46,069 bases of DNA from a virus. The translations under genes were made by a program, and so were the position numbers. This document shows positions 8,089 to 17,205 of the stretch, piece after piece. Position 1 is the stretch's first letter, and each line of letters starts with the position of its first letter. Under the pieces are notes generated by a model. That model was given only the letters and a program-made list of their open reading frames with translations. It ran no database searches and had not been told where the DNA came from. The stretch spans positions 1-46,069 of the IMG/VR virus record IMGVR_UViG_3300045968_000013. One strand, given 5' to 3'.

Positions 8089-9774
8089 ATGGGTAAGCCT
8101 TCTGCACCGACGCCGCCGAACCCGCAGCAGACCGCTGCTGCGGCAACGGGTACCAACGTCGCGACCGGCGTTGCGAGCAGCATTCTGAACAACGTCAATC
8201 AGTACACGCCGCAGGGAAATCTCGAATACCAAATCTCGCACACGTACCCGTGGACTGATCCGACGACGAACCAGACCTACAACGTGCCGGTCTGGAAGGC
8301 GACGCAGACGCTCGCGCAGCCGGGATCGCCTTACTACGATCAGCAGCAGGCCAACCTCGCGACTGGGTACAATCAGGCGCAGATTGGCAAGCAGCTGTCC
8401 TGGGACCTGATGAACAAGGCCCAGGGTGGCGGGCTCAGTGTCGATCCGTCGAACAACCCGTACGCGGCGGGCGATCCGACTGCTTTCGCGCGCGACTATC
8501 TGAGCGCGCAGGGCACCTTCGGCGATGCGGGGTGGCAGCAGACCAGTCTCGCGCCCAGCGGTCAGCAGCAGACGCAGTTCGATGCGACCGGCATGCCAAT
8601 CCAGAACACGCTCGCGCCGACCGGCTCGCAGCAATACAGCTTCGGCGATGCTGGCGACATCACGCGCAGCTACGGTCCCGGTGACTTCAGCGCTGATCGC
8701 AACAACGTCGAGAACGCGCTGATGCAGCGGCTGCAGCCTGGGCTCGATCAGCAGCGCTCGCGGCTCGAACAGCAACTCGCCGACCAGGGCATCAGCTACG
8801 GCAGCGAGGCCTACAACAACGCGATGCTGACGCTGAACCAGCAGCAGACTGACGCGCGCTTCGCCGCGATCAATCAAGCGGGCCAGGAGCAGGCGCGCAT
8901 GATGGAAATGGCGCGCGGTCGTGCGGGCTTCGAGAACGAAGCGCAGCAGCAGGCTTACGGGCAAGCGCAGGGTCGCGGGCAGTTCTACAATCAGGCTCAG
9001 CAGACCGCGTATCAGCAGGCGCTGCAGAGCGGTCAGTTCGCCAACGCTGCCGAGGCGCAGGCGTTCGCCGAAGCGAAGGCGCGCGGCGAGTTCGCCAACA
9101 CGGCGCAGCAGGAGCAGTACAAGCAATCGCTCCAGACTGGTCAGTTCTGGAACCAAGCGCAGGCGCAGACTTTCCAGCAGCAGGCGATGCGCGGCCAGTT
9201 CTACAATGCGGCGGTCGAGCAGAACCGCGCGAAGGAGCAGTCCTTCTACAACGCGCAGAACACCTCGCGTGCGCAGTGGCTGAACGAGCAGTACGACAAG
9301 GCGAACCAAGGCATCAACCAGATCAGTTCGTTGCTCTCGGGCTCGCAGGTGTCGAAGCCGAGCTTCAGTGCGCCGACGAACAATCAGATCGCGAACACCG
9401 ACGTTGCTGGCATCATCAACAGCAACTTCTCGCAAAGCCTCGCGTCGTACAACGCGCAGAACAGTCAGTATCAGCAACTCTTCGGCGGGCTCATCGGCGG
9501 GCTCGCTGGCATCCTGTCGGATGAGCGCGAGAAGAACGTCGGCGACAAGATTGGCACGGTGTTCGCTGCTGGCCCCGACGGCGAGAAGCCGCTGCCGATC
9601 TACGAGTTCGACTACAAGCGCGACCCGACCGGCACGCGCCACATCGGTCCTATGGCGCAGGACGTTGAGAAGATCGACCGCAGCGCGGTGCGGGAGGTCG
9701 GCGGCGTGAAGTACATCGACAAGACACGCATGGGCTCGATCTTGCGCCCACACGTTCTGAAGAAGGCGGCGTGA
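8089..9774 (+). CDS. Virion protein with 18-residue helical repeats and C-terminal S74 chaperone, 561 aa
   Basis: The Gln-rich, mostly helical body (residues 1-460) contains about six 18-residue repeats from residue 281 to about 385, each with the pattern F-x-N-x-A followed by an aromatic, a hydrophobic and a final G-Q/E. The C-terminus carries the intramolecular chaperone signature of the peptidase S74 family: S477-D478-E-R-E-K482, then YEFDYK and IGPMAQDVEKID. In known members the chain is cut between this Ser and Asp with a Lys five residues on, both present here. ATG 8089 is chosen over GTG 8086. It is probably an oligomeric tail or ejection component and not a classical receptor-binding fibre. 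Confidence 0.7.
   Translation: MGKPSAPTPPNPQQTAAAATGTNVATGVASSILNNVNQYTPQGNLEYQISHTYPWTDPTTNQTYNVPVWKATQTLAQPGSPYYDQQQANLATGYNQAQIGKQLSWDLMNKAQGGGLSVDPSNNPYAAGDPTAFARDYLSAQGTFGDAGWQQTSLAPSGQQQTQFDATGMPIQNTLAPTGSQQYSFGDAGDITRSYGPGDFSADRNNVENALMQRLQPGLDQQRSRLEQQLADQGISYGSEAYNNAMLTLNQQQTDARFAAINQAGQEQARMMEMARGRAGFENEAQQQAYGQAQGRGQFYNQAQQTAYQQALQSGQFANAAEAQAFAEAKARGEFANTAQQEQYKQSLQTGQFWNQAQAQTFQQQAMRGQFYNAAVEQNRAKEQSFYNAQNTSRAQWLNEQYDKANQGINQISSLLSGSQVSKPSFSAPTNNQIANTDVAGIINSNFSQSLASYNAQNSQYQQLFGGLIGGLAGILSDEREKNVGDKIGTVFAAGPDGEKPLPIYEFDYKRDPTGTRHIGPMAQDVEKIDRSAVREVGGVKYIDKTRMGSILRPHVLKKAA
8929..9243 (+). repeat. Tandem 54-bp (18-codon) coding repeats
   Basis: Units begin with the Phe codon TTC at 8929, 8983, 9037, 9091, 9145 and 9199, exactly 54 bases apart. 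The sixth unit is degenerate and shorter. Consensus of the protein unit is F-x-N-x-A-x5-Y/F-x-Q-A-x3-G-Q. The nucleotide repeats are diverged, so selection on the protein period and not recent duplication keeps the spacing. Confidence 0.85.
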
Positions 9775-9775
9775 C

Positions 9776-12127
9776 ATGGCAGGCGATAGCACTGATCTCG
9801 GATCACTCGGCAACTCGGTGTCGAGCTTCATCTTCGGTGGCAACACCGGACTGTCCTACTCCGCGCTGAAGCGACGGCAGGCAATCGCCGAAGCAGTCGC
9901 GAAGCAAGCGGCTGCGCAGCCGTACGCACAGAACGTCGGCCAGGGCATCCAGGCAATGGGTCGCGCACTCGGTGCGCGCCTGCAGGAGAACCGCCTCGCG
10001 ACGGCGGAAGCTGAGTATGCGAAGCGCAACGCGGCGAACGTGCAGCGCTTCCTGGGTGGCGGCGGCTTCAGCGCGCCGACGCCGAACCAAACTGTGGCGA
10101 GGCCCGCAGCGCCGACACCGGCTGCACCAGCTGCGCCGCCGACACCGGCTGCGACCGGCCAGCCGAACATGTTCATGGGTCAGCCGTACAAGCCTGCGAG
10201 CGTCGTGCCGACGCCGGATGTGAACCCGAACGCTCCTGCGACCGGGACGCTTCCTGGCGCTACGCCTGCGAGCGACAGTTCCGACATGCCGGTGCCCGAT
10301 GATGTGCGTGCGCGCATCACGGCAGCGATCCAGGGACAGAAGCAGCCGCAACAGCAGACTGCGCCGGTACCGGAGGTGCCGCAGGCAAACCCTACTATGC
10401 CGGGGGCAACGCCCCCGGTGCAGGCCCAATCGTTCCTCAACTCCCAGCAGGACGAGGGAGCGATCCCTTCGACGCCGCAAACATTCAGTGGTGGTGGGGC
10501 GGCTGATCCGATGATCGAGGCGCGCCGCAGCGCTGTCGGTGGCATCGAGAGCGGCGGTCGTCGCGACCCGTACACCGTGGTCGGTGCGCCGACGAACGGT
10601 CGCTATCCGTTGGGGCGCTATCAGGTGATGTCGGACAACCTGCCTCAGTGGTCGCAGGCTGCGCTGGGTCGCGTGGTGACGCCGCAGGAATTTCTTGGCA
10701 GCAAGGAAATTCAGGACGCGATCTTCGATCACCGCTTCGGCGGCTACGTGAACAGGTACGGCGAGGAGGGCGCAGCACGCGCGTGGTACGCGGGCGAGAA
10801 GGGCATGCGCAATCTCGGCGCAACCGACCTTCATGGGCGTCTGACCGTGCAGCAGTACGGGCAGGATTATCTGCGCCGCCTGGGTGGGGGTCAGCGCGCC
10901 GAGGGGCCGCTGCAGACGCAACTCGCATCGCTCAATACCGGCACGATGTCGGACGCGCTGCCTCCTGGTGCCGCGCGCATGATGCCGGGTGTCGAGCAGG
11001 ACGAGAACCCGCCGACGCCGAGCGACATCGAGCCCGCGCCCGCGCAGGTGGCGCAACTCGGTGCGCGTGGTGGATTGACCAGTGACATGTTCTCGGCAAC
11101 CCCGATGTTGCCTGGAGGGATGCAGCGCGCTGCACCAAACGCCGCACCGAGTGCAGCGCCTGCGCCCCGTCCCGATGCGCCTGCTGCGCCCGCTCCTGGT
11201 CGCGTGTATGTCGCGCCGAAGCCGGTGGAGCCCGAGCCGCCGAAGATCGTGCCGATGACGGATCGCGAGCGCGGCGCTCGCATGCTGCTCGCGTCTGATC
11301 CCGAGAACCCGAACACCAAGGTGCTCGCCGAGCAGGTGATCGCGGAGGAGGTCGAGAAGCGCAAGTACGAGCAGGAGCGCAACAACACCGCGTACGCAGC
11401 TGCCGTGCAGCACTATCAGCAAATGCTGACGACGCATCAGACTTCGGTCGGCACTGAGCAAGAACGTCAGGCGGCGCTCGACAAGACGAACGCCGAAGCG
11501 AGGTCGCGCGAGACTTACGGCACCGTGCCGTCGTTCATGGTCGAGGACCTCACCAAGCGCCGCGACAGTGCGCAGGCGTCGGTGACCGCGCTTGAGGGCA
11601 TCCAGAACGCACGCGAGGCGATCAAAGCGGGCGCGTTGTTTGGGCCCGACGCGAAGGCTGCGCTCGCGTGGCACAAGGCGCGTGCCTGGGCGACGGGTAA
11701 CGAGGAGAGTAAGCGCATCATCGCGGCGACCGAAAGCTTTGAGAGCAACATGGGTGGCCCGGTCGCGCAGGCGATCAAGCAGTACGCGGGCAAGGATGTG
11801 TCGCAGAGCGAACTCAAGTACGTGCGCGACATCGTCGGCGGCAGCATCGGGCTGAACAAGGACACCGTCGAGCGCATGCTCAACATCAGCGCACAAGCCG
11901 CGCGCGGCACGATCAATGATCACAACACGCATGTGAACCGCGTGCTCGCCACGCAGCCGTCTGCAGTGCGTGAGACGTTCAACGTGAGCGGGCCGCGTGC
12001 TGCGGTTGGTGTCGGCGGTGGCGTTCCGCACTTCGCCACTGAAGCCGAAGCGAACGCTGCAGGATTGAACGCGGGGACCGAGGTCGTCATCAACGGTCGC
12101 AAAGGGAAGTGGTATCCACCGAAATAG
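9776..12127 (+). CDS. Virion-associated lytic transglycosylase-like protein, 783 aa
   Basis: Probably cuts peptidoglycan during genome ejection. Residues about 250-365 match the SLT/lysozyme-like pattern: AVGGIESGG with the candidate catalytic Glu at 258, then NGRYPLGRYQVM, W-S-Q-A-A-L-G, EFL, IFDHRFGGYVNRYG and ARAWYAG. The N-terminal 100 residues are helical, with long Pro/Ala/Gln linkers at 110-245 and 375-490, and a helical C-terminal region (KRRDSAQASVTALEGIQNAREA onward). This architecture, a large internal protein with an embedded transglycosylase, is common in short-tailed phages. It starts two bases after the upstream stop. I see no signal peptide, so it is not a free endolysin. Confidence 0.8.
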   Translation: MAGDSTDLGSLGNSVSSFIFGGNTGLSYSALKRRQAIAEAVAKQAAAQPYAQNVGQGIQAMGRALGARLQENRLATAEAEYAKRNAANVQRFLGGGGFSAPTPNQTVARPAAPTPAAPAAPPTPAATGQPNMFMGQPYKPASVVPTPDVNPNAPATGTLPGATPASDSSDMPVPDDVRARITAAIQGQKQPQQQTAPVPEVPQANPTMPGATPPVQAQSFLNSQQDEGAIPSTPQTFSGGGAADPMIEARRSAVGGIESGGRRDPYTVVGAPTNGRYPLGRYQVMSDNLPQWSQAALGRVVTPQEFLGSKEIQDAIFDHRFGGYVNRYGEEGAARAWYAGEKGMRNLGATDLHGRLTVQQYGQDYLRRLGGGQRAEGPLQTQLASLNTGTMSDALPPGAARMMPGVEQDENPPTPSDIEPAPAQVAQLGARGGLTSDMFSATPMLPGGMQRAAPNAAPSAAPAPRPDAPAAPAPGRVYVAPKPVEPEPPKIVPMTDRERGARMLLASDPENPNTKVLAEQVIAEEVEKRKYEQERNNTAYAAAVQHYQQMLTTHQTSVGTEQERQAALDKTNAEARSRETYGTVPSFMVEDLTKRRDSAQASVTALEGIQNAREAIKAGALFGPDAKAALAWHKARAWATGNEESKRIIAATESFESNMGGPVAQAIKQYAGKDVSQSELKYVRDIVGGSIGLNKDTVERMLNISAQAARGTINDHNTHVNRVLATQPSAVRETFNVSGPRAAVGVGGGVPHFATEAEANAAGLNAGTEVVINGRKGKWYPPK

Positions 12128-12129
12128 CC

Positions 12130-14247
12130 ATGCCGATTATCTACGACGACGAACCGCAACAGCAGCCGACCACGCAGGTGGCAGGACCGGCTATGGCCGC
12201 GCCGTCGTCGAACATTGTCTACGACGATCAGCAGCAGGCCTCCGACCCGTATCGCGCCGCCGCCATCAAGGAGCGCGAGTGGTTTCAGAAGAACGCGCCG
12301 GGACTGCTGAACGAAGGCTACACGCGCCGTCTCGGCATGGGCGCGGGCATCGGTTGGCTCGACGAGGCGCTCGCTGCAGGCAGCACGCCGTTTGAAATGA
12401 TCAAGCAGCGCACGTTTAACCCGCGCGAGGCCTACAACTATGCGCTCGCTCGCGAGCGGCTCACCAGCGAGAAGGCGCGCGAGAACACCCCTGGCGTTCT
12501 CGGTGCGGGCGCGGAGTTGCTGGGCGGTGCTGCAGGCTTCGGTGGCGCAGCTGCTGGCACTGCGATCAAGTCGATTGCCGGTGCCGCGCCGAAGGCGGTG
12601 CAGATCGCAGGCAAGACCGTTCCGCAGTGGGCGGTGAACACCGGCAAGAACGTCGGCGTTGGCGCGGGCCTGGGCGCGATCTCCGGTGCCGGTGAAGCTG
12701 AGAAAAGTCTGCTGGAGGACCCGACCGACATCCCGAAGCACATGCTCACCAGTGGTGCCATGGGTGGTGTCCTGGGCGGTGTGCTGCCGCCCGCGATCCA
12801 GGCTGCGGGCAGCGGGCTTGGCTACGTGACACGCGCGGTCCAGACGCCGCGCCTGTTCGCGCCGCAGTCCGTCGCCGATCAGCGTGTGCTGCAGATCGCG
12901 AACGATGCCGGTGTCTCGCCGCAGGAGATCGTACGGCGCGTGACCGACGCGCACGCATCGGGGCAGACTGGCTACACGGTCGCCGATGCAATCGGCAACG
13001 AAGGCGCGCGTGCGCTCACTGCCCAGGCGAAGACACCGGGCGCGCAGCGCGAAGCGATTGTGAAGACGCTCACTGATCGCGCCGCTGGTCGGCGCGAGCG
13101 CGTCGTGGCTGATGTCGGCGATGCACTCGGCGTGCAGGGCACTGCGGCGCAGGCCGAGGCCGCGCTGCTCGAACGAGCACGCACGCAGTCGCGTCCGTTC
13201 TATCAGGAGGCTGATCAGCATCCGACCTGGAGCAATCGCCTCCAGGAATTTCTCGATGACCCGATTGCGCAGCGCGGTCTGGCGCGCGGCCGGTACCTCA
13301 ACAGGGTGGATGCGGTCGGTAATCCGAATGCGCCGCGCCAGTTTGATCGCGTCGTCACCGACTTCGATGCAGCTGGCAACAACGTCAGCACCAACGTCGA
13401 TACGATGTCCACGCTCAACACGCTCAAGATTGGGCTCGACGACATGATCGCTCGCCGCGTCCGGCAATTCGGGCGCAACGACCGCGAGGTCGGCGTGCTC
13501 ACCGGCTACAAGAACCGCATGCTCGCCGAAATGGACGCGCTCAATCCGGCGTACCGCGAGGCGCGTGCCAACTTCAGCGAGCCGATGCGGATCAGCAACG
13601 CGGTGGACACAGGGCGCGATCTGACGGCGAGCGCGGCGCGATACCAGGACACGGTGCCGCAGATCGTGCGCGAGACGTTGCCCGAGGCCGAGCGCCAGGG
13701 ATTGCGCATCGGGTATGCCGACAAGGTCTTTGCGCCCTACGAGGCAGGCGGAAATTTCCCGACGCTGCTCACCAGCAAATCAGCGAAGGGGCGCGCCGAG
13801 CTTGACGCGCTCTCGCGCATCGAGGGGCCTGTCCAGCCCGGTCAGCCGTCGCCGCTGCGCCGCTACCTCAATCGCGAGGAGGCGATGATCGAGAACGAGC
13901 GCAAGGCACTCGGTGGCTCGCCGACTGCAGAGAACCTCGCCGACATGGCGGCAGGTGACGCGGCTCTCGGTGATGCTGTCGCTGGCACGACGCGCGATCT
14001 GATGACCGGCAACAAGCTGGGTCTGGCGATGCGCGCCTGGAACCAGTTCACGAAGTACGCTCAAGGCAACAGCGAAGCGCAGCGCATGGCGATCACGCGC
14101 GCGTTGCTCGAAAGCGATCCGACAGCGGCGCAGGCAATGGCTCAGCGTCTCGCGATCCGCGAGGCAAAGGCGCGCGATGTTGCGACCAGGAACATGAGCA
14201 CGCCGTACTGGTCGCGAATGTTGGGAGGGCGCGTGAATGTCCCGTAA
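12130..14247 (+). CDS. Large internal virion / ejection protein, 705 aa
   Basis: Follows the transglycosylase gene by two bases, as ejection proteins often do. The N-terminus has a duplicated I-x-Y-D-D-x-x-Q-Q element (residues 3-10 and 29-36). Residues about 120-250 are rich in Gly and Ala, including runs such as GAGAELLGGAAGFGGAAAGT and GVGAGLGAISGAGEAEKS, which could insert into membranes. The remainder is helical and charged (ATRNMSTPYWSRMLGG at the end). This composition, helical with a Gly/Ala membrane-seeking patch, resembles ejected channel proteins. No catalytic motif seen. ATG 12130 is chosen; it ends 11 bases inside the tail fibre gene. Confidence 0.65.
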   Translation: MPIIYDDEPQQQPTTQVAGPAMAAPSSNIVYDDQQQASDPYRAAAIKEREWFQKNAPGLLNEGYTRRLGMGAGIGWLDEALAAGSTPFEMIKQRTFNPREAYNYALARERLTSEKARENTPGVLGAGAELLGGAAGFGGAAAGTAIKSIAGAAPKAVQIAGKTVPQWAVNTGKNVGVGAGLGAISGAGEAEKSLLEDPTDIPKHMLTSGAMGGVLGGVLPPAIQAAGSGLGYVTRAVQTPRLFAPQSVADQRVLQIANDAGVSPQEIVRRVTDAHASGQTGYTVADAIGNEGARALTAQAKTPGAQREAIVKTLTDRAAGRRERVVADVGDALGVQGTAAQAEAALLERARTQSRPFYQEADQHPTWSNRLQEFLDDPIAQRGLARGRYLNRVDAVGNPNAPRQFDRVVTDFDAAGNNVSTNVDTMSTLNTLKIGLDDMIARRVRQFGRNDREVGVLTGYKNRMLAEMDALNPAYREARANFSEPMRISNAVDTGRDLTASAARYQDTVPQIVRETLPEAERQGLRIGYADKVFAPYEAGGNFPTLLTSKSAKGRAELDALSRIEGPVQPGQPSPLRRYLNREEAMIENERKALGGSPTAENLADMAAGDAALGDAVAGTTRDLMTGNKLGLAMRAWNQFTKYAQGNSEAQRMAITRALLESDPTAAQAMAQRLAIREAKARDVATRNMSTPYWSRMLGGRVNVP

Positions 14248-16495
14248 TCCGTCTGGCGTGTATCAGCTGCCGAGCGGCACTTATCCGCAGGCACCGAACA
14301 CGACCGTCGAAAGCATCGACTGGAACCAGGCCTTCGCTGACCTGGAGCAGGATGCGAACATCGCGCGGCCTATCGTTGCAGGCGGCACGGGTGCGACGAC
14401 TATCGCTGGAGCGCGCAGCAATCTCGGTGCCGAGGCCGCGCGTCAGGTGGTCACCAACTACGACATGCAGGTGTTCGAGAACGGCTCGTTCGTCTCCGCA
14501 GCGGGTGCGACGGCTGCGCCGACGGCGAATGCCTTCATGGGCTTCTCGGTCGTCAACGACGCAAACAACCTCGTGCTGGAAGGCTACGATCAGGTCACCG
14601 GCAAGCACTATGTGCGGCTGAAGGTTGCTGGCGTGTGGATCAACGGCGGCGCGTGGTCTGACATCAGCACCGGGCAGTTCGTGCTGCGTGCTGGCGACAC
14701 GATGTCAGGAAATCTGACCATCGCAAAAGCTGCCCCGCAGCTGTTCATCAACACGACCGACACTGCACAGGCCTCGCAGGTTCTCCTCCAGGAGGCGGGT
14801 GTCACCAAGGCGTTGTTCGATTACATCGGCTCGACGTTTGCGACCCCCTCTCTGCGCGGGCTCGTCCGCGTCGGCAATCTCGCGGGCGGGCCGATTTCGT
14901 TTCTCACCAACAGCACCGACCGCATGTGGATCGCCGCTGATGGCAAGGTCGGCGTCAACACGATCACTCCGCAGACGCAGTTCGATGTCCACCTTGGCGT
15001 CAACTTGAATGCTGGCATCGGCAGCAACACGTACCCCGGCCTGTTCTCGCACAACGATAACTTCAGTGCGTGGGGCAATCTGCAACTCAATGTCTCGATG
15101 TACATCCTGGGGGCTTCGGGCTTCGTCGGCATCAATGTGACGAACCCGACGGCGCTGTTGCATCTGCGCGCTCCTGGCGCTGTCGGTACGCCCGCCGAGG
15201 CGCTGCGGCTCGACAACACCGTGAACGACTTCACGTCCGGTGCGACCGGCGTGTACCTGACGTTCTACGGCGGTCTTGGCACGAAGGAGCTTTCGCGCAT
15301 CACCGGCTATCAGGTTGCTGGCACGGGCGGTGAAGGCGAACTCGCATTCCACACGCGCTTCAGCGAAGCGATGGTCGAGCGCATGCGGCTCAAGAGCAGC
15401 GGCGCTGTCGTCATCGGCAACACGGCTGGACAGGCTGCGTCGATGTTGACCGTCGATGGCGGCACCGGGCCCGGTGGCGGCATCACCAGCGTCAACGCAC
15501 TCGGTGCGACCACGCGCGGTCTTTTCCGTGGCATCACAACGGCTGCGTCGGGCACGGCGCTGTCCATCCAGGCTCTTGCCAGCGTATCCAATCTGGTGTC
15601 GAGCATCGACTTCAACACCGATGGCGCTGCGAACAACGGCGCGCTCATCTTCGCCACGAGCATCGGCGGCGTGAGCACCGAGCGCATGCGGATGAACTCC
15701 GCAGGCAACATCGCGATCAATAACGCGACACTCACGCGCCAGCTGAGCATCCGGCAGAACCAGGGAATGAAGCTGGGCCAGCTGCAGGGTCTTCTCGTCT
15801 ACGACGGCGCGGGTAGCGGCGGCATCATTGTCGGCAGCGACTTCAACCAGGGCAAGGTGCAGGGCACCAACGCGGCTGGCGGCGCAGTTGCGGGCCTCAT
15901 GCTGCAGCACGAGGGCGGCAATCTCGGCATCGGCAACAACGCGCACAACGCGGATGCGCTGCTCTACTTGTCGAACGACAACAACCCGACGTTCATCATC
16001 AACGCGATGGCTGGGCATCCCATCCAGAAGTTTCGGCACCTCAACGTCGTCGATTGCGCGATCCTGCACAACGGCGACGGCAGCGGCACGGCGGGCAGCT
16101 ACATCATCTTCTCGAACAAGTTCGAGAACGTCGGCGTGCATCTGCCGAGCGGCACGAATGCGTGGGTGGCGTGGTCCGACGCGCGTATCGCTTACAAGCG
16201 ATCAGCGAAGGATGTCACCACCACCCTGCCGCCGCTCGATGATTATTTCCTCTACGAGAATGCCAACACCGCTGGCGTCGATGAGGTGTTCGTCAAGGCA
16301 CAAGAACTCAACACGATGTGGCCGCAGGCGGTCTACGCAGGCAAGGGCGACAACGCCGACGACCCAAACTTTGAGCCCAAGAGCATCGCCGATGAAGGCG
16401 TGTGGGGCGTCTTCTACGACCGCCTGGGCGCAATCGCGCTCGCGTACATCAAGGATCACGCGGCGCGCATCGCCGCTTTGGAGGCTGCACAATGA
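14237..16495 (+). CDS. Tail fibre/spike with degenerate S74-type C-terminus, 752 aa
   Basis: Receptor-binding protein candidate. The N-terminal 70 residues (virion attachment) end in ETTVESIDWNQ-type sequence and a GGTGATT loop. Residues about 150-640 are beta-rich repeats of the triple-stranded kind, each with phrases like GVNTITPQTQFDVHLG, GKVGVN, ERMRLKSSGAVVIGN and ERMRMNSAGNIAINN, typical of phage fibre shafts. The C-terminus has the S-D-x-R element of the S74 chaperone (S647-D648-A-R650), then FLYEN, VFVKAQELN and a final helix AALEAAQ. The usual Lys five residues after the Ser is absent; a Lys is at 654. Cleavage is therefore uncertain. Confidence 0.75.
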   Translation: MSRNPSGVYQLPSGTYPQAPNTTVESIDWNQAFADLEQDANIARPIVAGGTGATTIAGARSNLGAEAARQVVTNYDMQVFENGSFVSAAGATAAPTANAFMGFSVVNDANNLVLEGYDQVTGKHYVRLKVAGVWINGGAWSDISTGQFVLRAGDTMSGNLTIAKAAPQLFINTTDTAQASQVLLQEAGVTKALFDYIGSTFATPSLRGLVRVGNLAGGPISFLTNSTDRMWIAADGKVGVNTITPQTQFDVHLGVNLNAGIGSNTYPGLFSHNDNFSAWGNLQLNVSMYILGASGFVGINVTNPTALLHLRAPGAVGTPAEALRLDNTVNDFTSGATGVYLTFYGGLGTKELSRITGYQVAGTGGEGELAFHTRFSEAMVERMRLKSSGAVVIGNTAGQAASMLTVDGGTGPGGGITSVNALGATTRGLFRGITTAASGTALSIQALASVSNLVSSIDFNTDGAANNGALIFATSIGGVSTERMRMNSAGNIAINNATLTRQLSIRQNQGMKLGQLQGLLVYDGAGSGGIIVGSDFNQGKVQGTNAAGGAVAGLMLQHEGGNLGIGNNAHNADALLYLSNDNNPTFIINAMAGHPIQKFRHLNVVDCAILHNGDGSGTAGSYIIFSNKFENVGVHLPSGTNAWVAWSDARIAYKRSAKDVTTTLPPLDDYFLYENANTAGVDEVFVKAQELNTMWPQAVYAGKGDNADDPNFEPKSIADEGVWGVFYDRLGAIALAYIKDHAARIAALEAAQ

Positions 16496-16710
16496 ACCCG
16501 ACCGACGCACGCAATCTCATCATCGCACTCAACAACATCAGCGGCTACGTGCCGCCGATGCTGATGTCGCAGGTGATGAGCAATCCCATCTGCCGTGTCC
16601 TGGAGCAGGTTGCGAACCATGACGCGAGCACCGCGCAGACTGGCGCGCAGCAAGGTGAGCAGACCAACAATGCGAGCACCGAACGGCCGAGGCCGCACGT
16701 CGTCTCGTGA
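16492..16710 (+). CDS. Hypothetical protein, 72 aa
   Basis: ATG 16492 overlaps the fibre stop. A single helical domain (TDARNLIIALNNISGYVPPMLMSQVMSNPICRVLEQVANHD) followed by a Ser/Thr/Gln-rich tail. No family recognised; it lies between the fibre and the lysis-like genes. It could be a fibre chaperone or minor tail protein, by position only. Confidence 0.6.
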   Translation: MNPTDARNLIIALNNISGYVPPMLMSQVMSNPICRVLEQVANHDASTAQTGAQQGEQTNNASTERPRPHVVS

Positions 16711-16723
16711 GAGGAGGTGGCGC

Positions 16724-16786
16724 ATGTGGATGCTGACGCTCTGCATCGCTGCGTTCGTCTGGCTCTATTTCATAGGTGCGCTGTGA
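16724..16786 (+). CDS. 20-residue single-pass membrane peptide
   Basis: MWMLTLCIAAFVWLYFIGAL is almost wholly hydrophobic and preceded by a strong GAGGAGGT site at 16711-16718, six bases from the ATG. The TGA overlaps the GTG of the lipoprotein gene in a GTGA junction. Although tiny, the ribosome site, the composition and the coupling argue that it is translated. A role in lysis as a holin or antiholin-like peptide is an inference. Confidence 0.5.
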   Translation: MWMLTLCIAAFVWLYFIGAL

Positions 16787-16932
16787 TCCACGCGCTCGTG
16801 CTGATGCTGTTGCTCACCGGCTGCGCTGGCAAGCGCCACCCGGCAATCCATGTGCAGGTGATCAGCATCGAGGAGCACGCTGCTGAACACGATACGACGG
16901 CGGCGCGACAGCTGCCGCCGAAACGGAGGTGA
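16783..16932 (+). CDS. Small lipoprotein, possible outer-membrane spanin-like, 49 aa
   Basis: GTG start within the previous stop. The first 12 residues are hydrophobic and end in a lipobox L-T-G-C (Cys 14), followed by a short charged tail ending in PPKRR, so the mature lipoprotein would be about 36 residues. Its size and place next to holin-like genes fit a Rz1-type spanin, but there is no embedded or adjacent Rz-type partner, and the sequence is not diagnostic. Entry-exclusion or lysis timing are alternatives. Confidence 0.6.
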   Translation: MIHALVLMLLLTGCAGKRHPAIHVQVISIEEHAAEHDTTAARQLPPKRR

Positions 16933-16934
16933 CC

Positions 16935-17138
16935 ATGCTGACGCAGGTGATCGCGGTTATCTTTTTGCTGATCGTGTTGGGCGTCCTCATCTGGGCGCTG
17001 CAACAGCTTCTCCCGCTCATCCCGATGCCGCCGCAGTTCGCGACGGCGATCAACGTGCTGATCACGGTGGTGATCGTGTTCGTGATCCTCTGGATCATTG
17101 CGGGCTTGCTGGGTGTCGTCGCACCACTGAAGCTTTGA
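16935..17138 (+). CDS. Holin-like two-TM protein, 67 aa
   Basis: Two hydrophobic segments (about residues 4-30 and 42-63) separated by a P-rich turn PMPPQF, with a short C-terminal V-A-P-L-K-L. ATG 16935 follows an AACGGAGGT site. Size, hydrophobicity and last place in the rightward unit, just before the terminator, fit a class II holin. Small two-TM membrane proteins of unknown function exist in many alphaproteobacteria, so the holin call is tentative. Confidence 0.55.
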   Translation: MLTQVIAVIFLLIVLGVLIWALQQLLPLIPMPPQFATAINVLITVVIVFVILWIIAGLLGVVAPLKL

Positions 17139-17173
17139 GCTTCCTCCCCCGGCTCACCCGAGCCGAAACTGAA

Positions 17174-17205
17174 AACCCCCGGCTCATCACCGGGGGTTCT
17201 TTTTC
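17174..17205. terminator. Bidirectional intrinsic terminator
   Basis: AACCCCCGG (17174-17182) pairs perfectly with CCGGGGGTT (17190-17198) around a 7-nt loop. On the + strand CTTTTTC follows, closing the late unit after the holin-like gene. On the - strand the stem is followed by TTCAGTTTC and it sits right after the TGA of the leftward gene (17204), so it can stop both converging transcripts. Confidence 0.9.

Noticed and set aside
9803-12031. Long open frame on the - strand opposite the transglycosylase gene
   Set aside because: Arg-, Leu- and His-rich shadow of the + strand gene in GC-rich DNA, with no ribosome site and no domain.
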